From Piper betle (taxonomy: Eukaryota > Streptophyta > Magnoliopsida > Piperales > Piperaceae): a stretch of DNA of 64,000 nt. Position numbers and translations under genes: made by a program. Below are positions 60,759 to 64,000 of the stretch, in pieces. The notes beneath the pieces were generated by a model. That model worked only from the letters and a program-made list of their open reading frames with translations, was not told where the DNA came from and did no database searches. Where the stretch lies: assembly GCA_033002965.1 (NCBI GenBank), contig JAURVB010012375.1, forward strand, positions 1-64,000. Direction: 5' to 3'. Each line of letters opens with the position of its first letter. Position 1 is the first letter of the stretch.

Positions 60759-60920
60759 ACAACAATTTTAAGTAATAAAATGGATGTAAAAATAGTGTGG
60801 CTTTATTTTTGCAACATATTCCATTGCTAAGGTCTAAATAACTCATGATAAACATCACATATCAGTTTCAAAGTGTCAATTACCACACACTTGTACAGTC
60901 TTTCACACACCATAAAAAAT
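60759..60920 (+). repeat. Upstream promoter copy (b), partial
   Basis: About 160 bp matching the first half of the next unit (AATTTTAAGTAATAAAATGG, GCAACATATTCCATTGCTAA, TCAGTTTCAAAGTGTCAATT, CCACACACTTG). It lacks the TATA-proximal half and joins directly onto copy (c) at 60921, an exact tandem arrangement. Confidence 0.85.
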
Positions 60921-61210
60921 AATAATTTTAAGTAATAAAATGGATTTAAAAACAGTATTGCTATATTTTTGCAACCTATTCTATGGCTAAGATTTGAATA
61001 ACGCATGATGAACATCACAAATCAGTTTCAAAGTGCCAATTACCACACACTTGCATATTCTTTTTACACACCACACAAAAATTTAGTAAACAGAATTAAA
61101 AACCAGATTAACCAACAAATGGCATCGACGAACCTTCGTCATGGTCCTCTATAAATACGTAACTGTAAAACTCCTCATTCCTAACCTCCTTTTCTAGTAT
61201 CTATCTTCTG
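60921..61210 (+). promoter_or_regulatory. Promoter copy (c) of the RALF-like gene
   Basis: The unit next to the gene; it carries the TATA box TATAAATA at 61150-61157, preceded by TCATGGTCCTC. The predicted start of transcription is near 61180, giving a leader of about 155 nt to the ATG at 61337. Confidence 0.65.
61150..61157 (+). promoter_or_regulatory. TATA box of the RALF-like gene
   Basis: A clean TATAAATA 180 bp before the start codon; destroyed in the upstream duplicate at the equivalent position (about 59992). Confidence 0.7.
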
Positions 61211-61336
61211 AAGATTTATATTAGAGGATTTTCTTCCCATCTCACTTTTTCTTTAGCTTTTAGGCCAGTAGTAAACAAAGGAGAATCTTCCGGTGTATAT
61301 ATCCCAACAACGGTGCCAACCACGCTTGTCACAATA

Positions 61337-61720
61337 ATGGTGTGTTTTCAAGTTAAGGCTCAGGTCGTGTTTTTCTTGGCATTGTTTTTTCTCAAAGTTG
61401 CTATGGCCCAAGGCGGAGGCATTGGCAGTAAGGCAATGAATAAGAACCGCATACCTTGTGATGATGCCCACAAACATGATTGCCGCCCAGCGCATTCTGA
61501 TCATGGATATATACCACCTTGTAAAAAGGGTGTCGGCTGCAAGAAGGGGAATAATCCTCCAATTCATCCGCGCGATGATTTTGAGGATGCTCCTACTCTT
61601 GGCCGCGGCGGCGACCAAAATGGTGGTGATGATGATGATTATGATGATGATACTTACAAGTATAGTGCTTCAGCTGATGGCACAACGATTGTTCAGGGCG
61701 CCTACTCAATCAGATACTAG
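61337..61720 (+). CDS. Divergent RALF-like secreted peptide precursor with acidic C-terminal tail
   Basis: RALF peptides are secreted, cysteine-bridged signals read by CrRLK1L receptor kinases at the cell surface. ATG at 61337 (frame is open further up but only through a GTG at 61313) gives 127 residues. Residues 4-24 form a signal peptide (VVFFLALFFLKVAMA). The mature part has four cysteines, C41-x7-C49-x12-C62-x5-C68, with NRIPC, DCRPA and a tyrosine before the third cysteine. RALFs have C-x(7-9)-C-x(11-12)-C-x5-C, with short first loops in the reduced subfamily. There is no RRxL site or YISY motif, as in that subfamily. Unusual: an extension of about 55 residues with GGDDDDYDDDTY (about 94-105) and an end GAYSIRY. 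Alternatives: another small cysteine-rich secreted protein. The frame is intact, single-exon, with a TATA box upstream. Confidence 0.58.
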   Translation: MVCFQVKAQVVFFLALFFLKVAMAQGGGIGSKAMNKNRIPCDDAHKHDCRPAHSDHGYIPPCKKGVGCKKGNNPPIHPRDDFEDAPTLGRGGDQNGGDDDDYDDDTYKYSASADGTTIVQGAYSIRY

Positions 61721-62664
61721 GGTTTTTACGTCGTGAAAGATATATAAGCAAAGACGAAGATTGGAGTTGCCTGTTTAGAGCAAGGGTGTAGTTGGAGTTT
61801 GTAATCAATTATTAGGTCTCTGGTTTATTGTTATTTGTGAAGAAATAGCTCTGTAGTCAGTATTTTCCTTGAGATAAAGATGCATGTCTAGGTGTAAATG
61901 ATATTGATTGGCTACACATTATTATCAGGATTGTGTAGTTAATTATAAGTTTCTCATCATTAATTTTTTAGATTTGCGTAGTACATTATAGCGCCTGATC
62001 TTGCATCTTATATTTTGTCAATTCTGCGAAACACATGTTTGTAATAAAAGGCCGAGAACAACACAAAGTCACAAAGAAATACCCTATTAGTTTAGTTAGA
62101 TTGCTGGTGCATGATGGTTTGTTCCTAATTTTAAAGTAATATGGGAAGCTAATTTTTTATGAAGCAACCAACTAGAGATCTGAGTTATTAGATATTAGCG
62201 GTCGACGTGAGATTTGAACCACCAACTAGGGGTGACCATTAGAAATATTTCTTATATGTACTCTTATTTTATTCATGAAAGGGGAAGTCAATAGTAGCCT
62301 CTGTTTAAAAGTTATAAATTTAATCAATCAAAATTAACTAAAATAAAAAAATAAATCAAATTATTATAATTTATTTTCTCATCTTTAAAATCAATCAAAA
62401 TCTATATTTAAAATATTATTATAGTCTACCTCATTATTCAACAAGAATTTATTTATAACATTAAAAGTTATCTATAGTGTAGATTGAGCATGAAGTGACA
62501 TCTTTTCTTTTATATATAATCTCATGTATATATGAAGAATTGTGTTATTCCAAAGCTCAAATGGCACATTAATGCGGCAACATGAAAGGTGGCATCGTAG
62601 ATGGAGCGAATGACTATGAAGAATTGAACCCAAATATGACAGTTTAACATCTTCGAGACTATTG
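61721..62664. other. 3' flank of the RALF-like gene
   Basis: No gene recognised. Probably includes its 3' UTR; AATAAA-like signals (GTAATAAAAGG near 62041) are present but not decisive. Confidence 0.45.
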
Positions 62665-64000
62665 AATATTCAGAGGCAATTGATTGATGTTTTGAAGTCA
62701 ATGTCATTGAACAAAGAGTCATGAGTCCACAAAAGAAGACAGTTCTCAAACCCTCTTAAACACATACTAACTTCTAAGGAGATAGGTGAGGAAGAAGAGG
62801 AAGATCTAGCCGAGTTAATGGCTTGGCTTGACAACCAACCAAGTAGCAGCAGAAGGTGCGAGTAGCCATAGCCTTGAACTGAAATGAACATTGCATCTAT
62901 TATTAGCCCTCTAGAACTAAAGTTAAAGCTTTTGTTGAAGCACCTTAAATATTCATTTCTTTCACAACCTAATGCTCTACTTAGTAATTATTTTTGCATC
63001 GCTCACACCTTTCCAAGAAGGGAAGTTATTGTGAGTACTAAGAGATCATCATCTATCCATTGAATGGAAAATTGCCAACATCCGAGACATTAACCCAAAT
63101 GTCTACCCAAGAAGGGAAAATTTTTTTTCAAGAATGACACAAGCTAATTGTTAAGCAACACTGACACCTCGATCCTATAATGAAGGAGATAGTGAATAAG
63201 GGGATAGTTAAGTGGCTAGATGCTAGAATAACATATGCAATTACTCATGGTTCATGGGTTAGCTCTGTCCAATGTGTTCCAAAGAAAGGAGGAATAATTG
63301 TTGTGCCCAATAAGAACAATGAGCTAATTTCAATCATTGGATGGAGAGTGTGTATAGACTATATGAATTTGAATAAGGCCACAACAAATGACAATTTTTC
63401 TTTACCATTCATTGACCAAATGATTGATAGGTTACTAGACAATAATATCATTGCTTTCTATATGGTTACTCTAGATATAATTAGATAGCAATCCATCTAT
63501 AAGATCAAGAGAAGACCACATTTACATGTTCATATAGAACCTTTGCTTTTAGAAGAATGCCTTTTGGATTATGTAATACCCTTGGGATATTTCAAAGATA
63601 CATGATGTCCCATTTTTTCAAATATTATGGAGGATGAGATGGAAATTTTTATAGATGAGTTTTAAGTATTTGGAAGTACCTATGACCAGTGCTTTGAGAC
63701 TTTAGGTAAAGTTTTGTAAATATGTGAAAGTACCAACTTAGTTTTTAACTGAGAAAAATGTCACTTCATGGTAAAAGAAGAAATTGTGCTAGGACATAGA
63801 GTCTCAAGGAAGGGCTTGAAAGTGGACCAAGCAAAAGTAGAAGTAATTGAGACACTGCCACCACCAACCAATGTCAAGGGACTAAGAAGCTTTCCAAGCC
63901 ATGCTGGATTTTACAGGGGATTCATAAAGGACTTTTCAAAAATTACAAAACCTCTTTTCAATTAATGGTAAAAGATGTAGCTTTAAAATTGATGATGAAG
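62665..64000 (+). mobile_element. Ty3/Gypsy (Athila-type) polyprotein remnant: pre-RT region and reverse transcriptase
   Basis: Continues past the right edge. Early part: EDLAELMAWLDNQPSSSRR (about 62803-62860), then SPLELKLKLLLKHLKYSF (about 62908-62960) and IEWKIANIRDINPN (63060-63102), which match the stretch before RT in Athila-like polyproteins. The frame at 63180-63488 reads MKEIVNKGIVKWLDARITYA, SWVSSVQCVPKKGG, GWRVCIDYMNLNKAT, NFSLPFIDQMIDRLL. Later IFIDEF (position of the catalytic FMDDF, so the motif is lost), NLVFN-EKCHFMVKEEIVLGH, TLPPPTNVKGLRS and HAGFYRGFIKDFSKITKPL. Stops and shifts throughout. It is of a different lineage from the Gypsy LTRs elsewhere in the window. Confidence 0.85.

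Noticed and set aside
62196..62226. Possible tRNA B-box on the minus strand (GTGGTTCAAATCTCACG)
   Set aside because: The B-box-like word stands alone: no A-box at the right distance, no acceptor stem and no SINE tail, so neither a tRNA nor a SINE is supported.
1..64000. CRISPR arrays, operons, rRNA genes, bacterial promoters or terminators
   Set aside because: None seen. The window is eukaryotic; tandem repeats found (20-bp, 75-bp, 125-bp units, microsatellites) have no spacer structure.

Overview
This is a low-gene-density, transposon-rich piece of nuclear DNA from a flowering plant. The evidence is spliced genes with GT-AG introns, a PIP1 aquaporin, a UDP-glycosyltransferase with a plant PSPG box, a TIM14 import subunit, a RALF-like peptide, and layers of Ty3/Gypsy LTRs, a LINE, TRIMs and a probable Athila-type polyprotein. 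I cannot place it more closely than angiosperm. By eye about half of the window is recognisable mobile DNA.

Layout. 1-602 (minus): first coding exon of a signal peptide peptidase-like (SPPL) gene that runs off the left edge. 1343-22435: one old L1-like LINE on the plus strand, cut into five pieces by later insertions: a minus-strand solo LTR (1762-8224) holding a second solo LTR (2486-5764); a solo LTR (8295-11626) holding a TRIM (11004-11489); an 8.3-kb minus-strand non-coding LTR element (12461-20735) holding a solo LTR (16888-19425); and a Mutator-like element (20793-21647). 23697-30806: a Gypsy element with PBS and polypurine tract but no recognisable gag-pol. 31699-33149: intact TIM14 gene. 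33707-35184: a second, inverted copy of the Mutator-like element and a GC-rich element with terminal inverted repeats. 35976-37712 (minus): two-exon gene of a plant family of unknown function, one frameshift. 42437-45143: four-exon PIP1 aquaporin, one frameshift. 45701-49590: truncated LTR with a solo LTR nested in it. 51875-53243: UGT pseudogene. 54265-59097: Copia-like LTR beside a minus-strand Gypsy 5' LTR plus gag. 59748-61720: triplicated promoter segment leading into a divergent RALF-like gene. 62665-64000: decayed Athila-type Gypsy pol.

The cellular genes do not form a pathway: intramembrane proteolysis, mitochondrial import, water transport, a glycosyltransferase relic and a secreted peptide are unrelated neighbours. 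What organises the window is its transposon layering. Several target-site duplications are still readable, so the order of insertion can be reconstructed. PIP1 and the unknown minus-strand gene each lack exactly one base in an otherwise well-preserved frame, which may be assembly indels rather than true pseudogenes.
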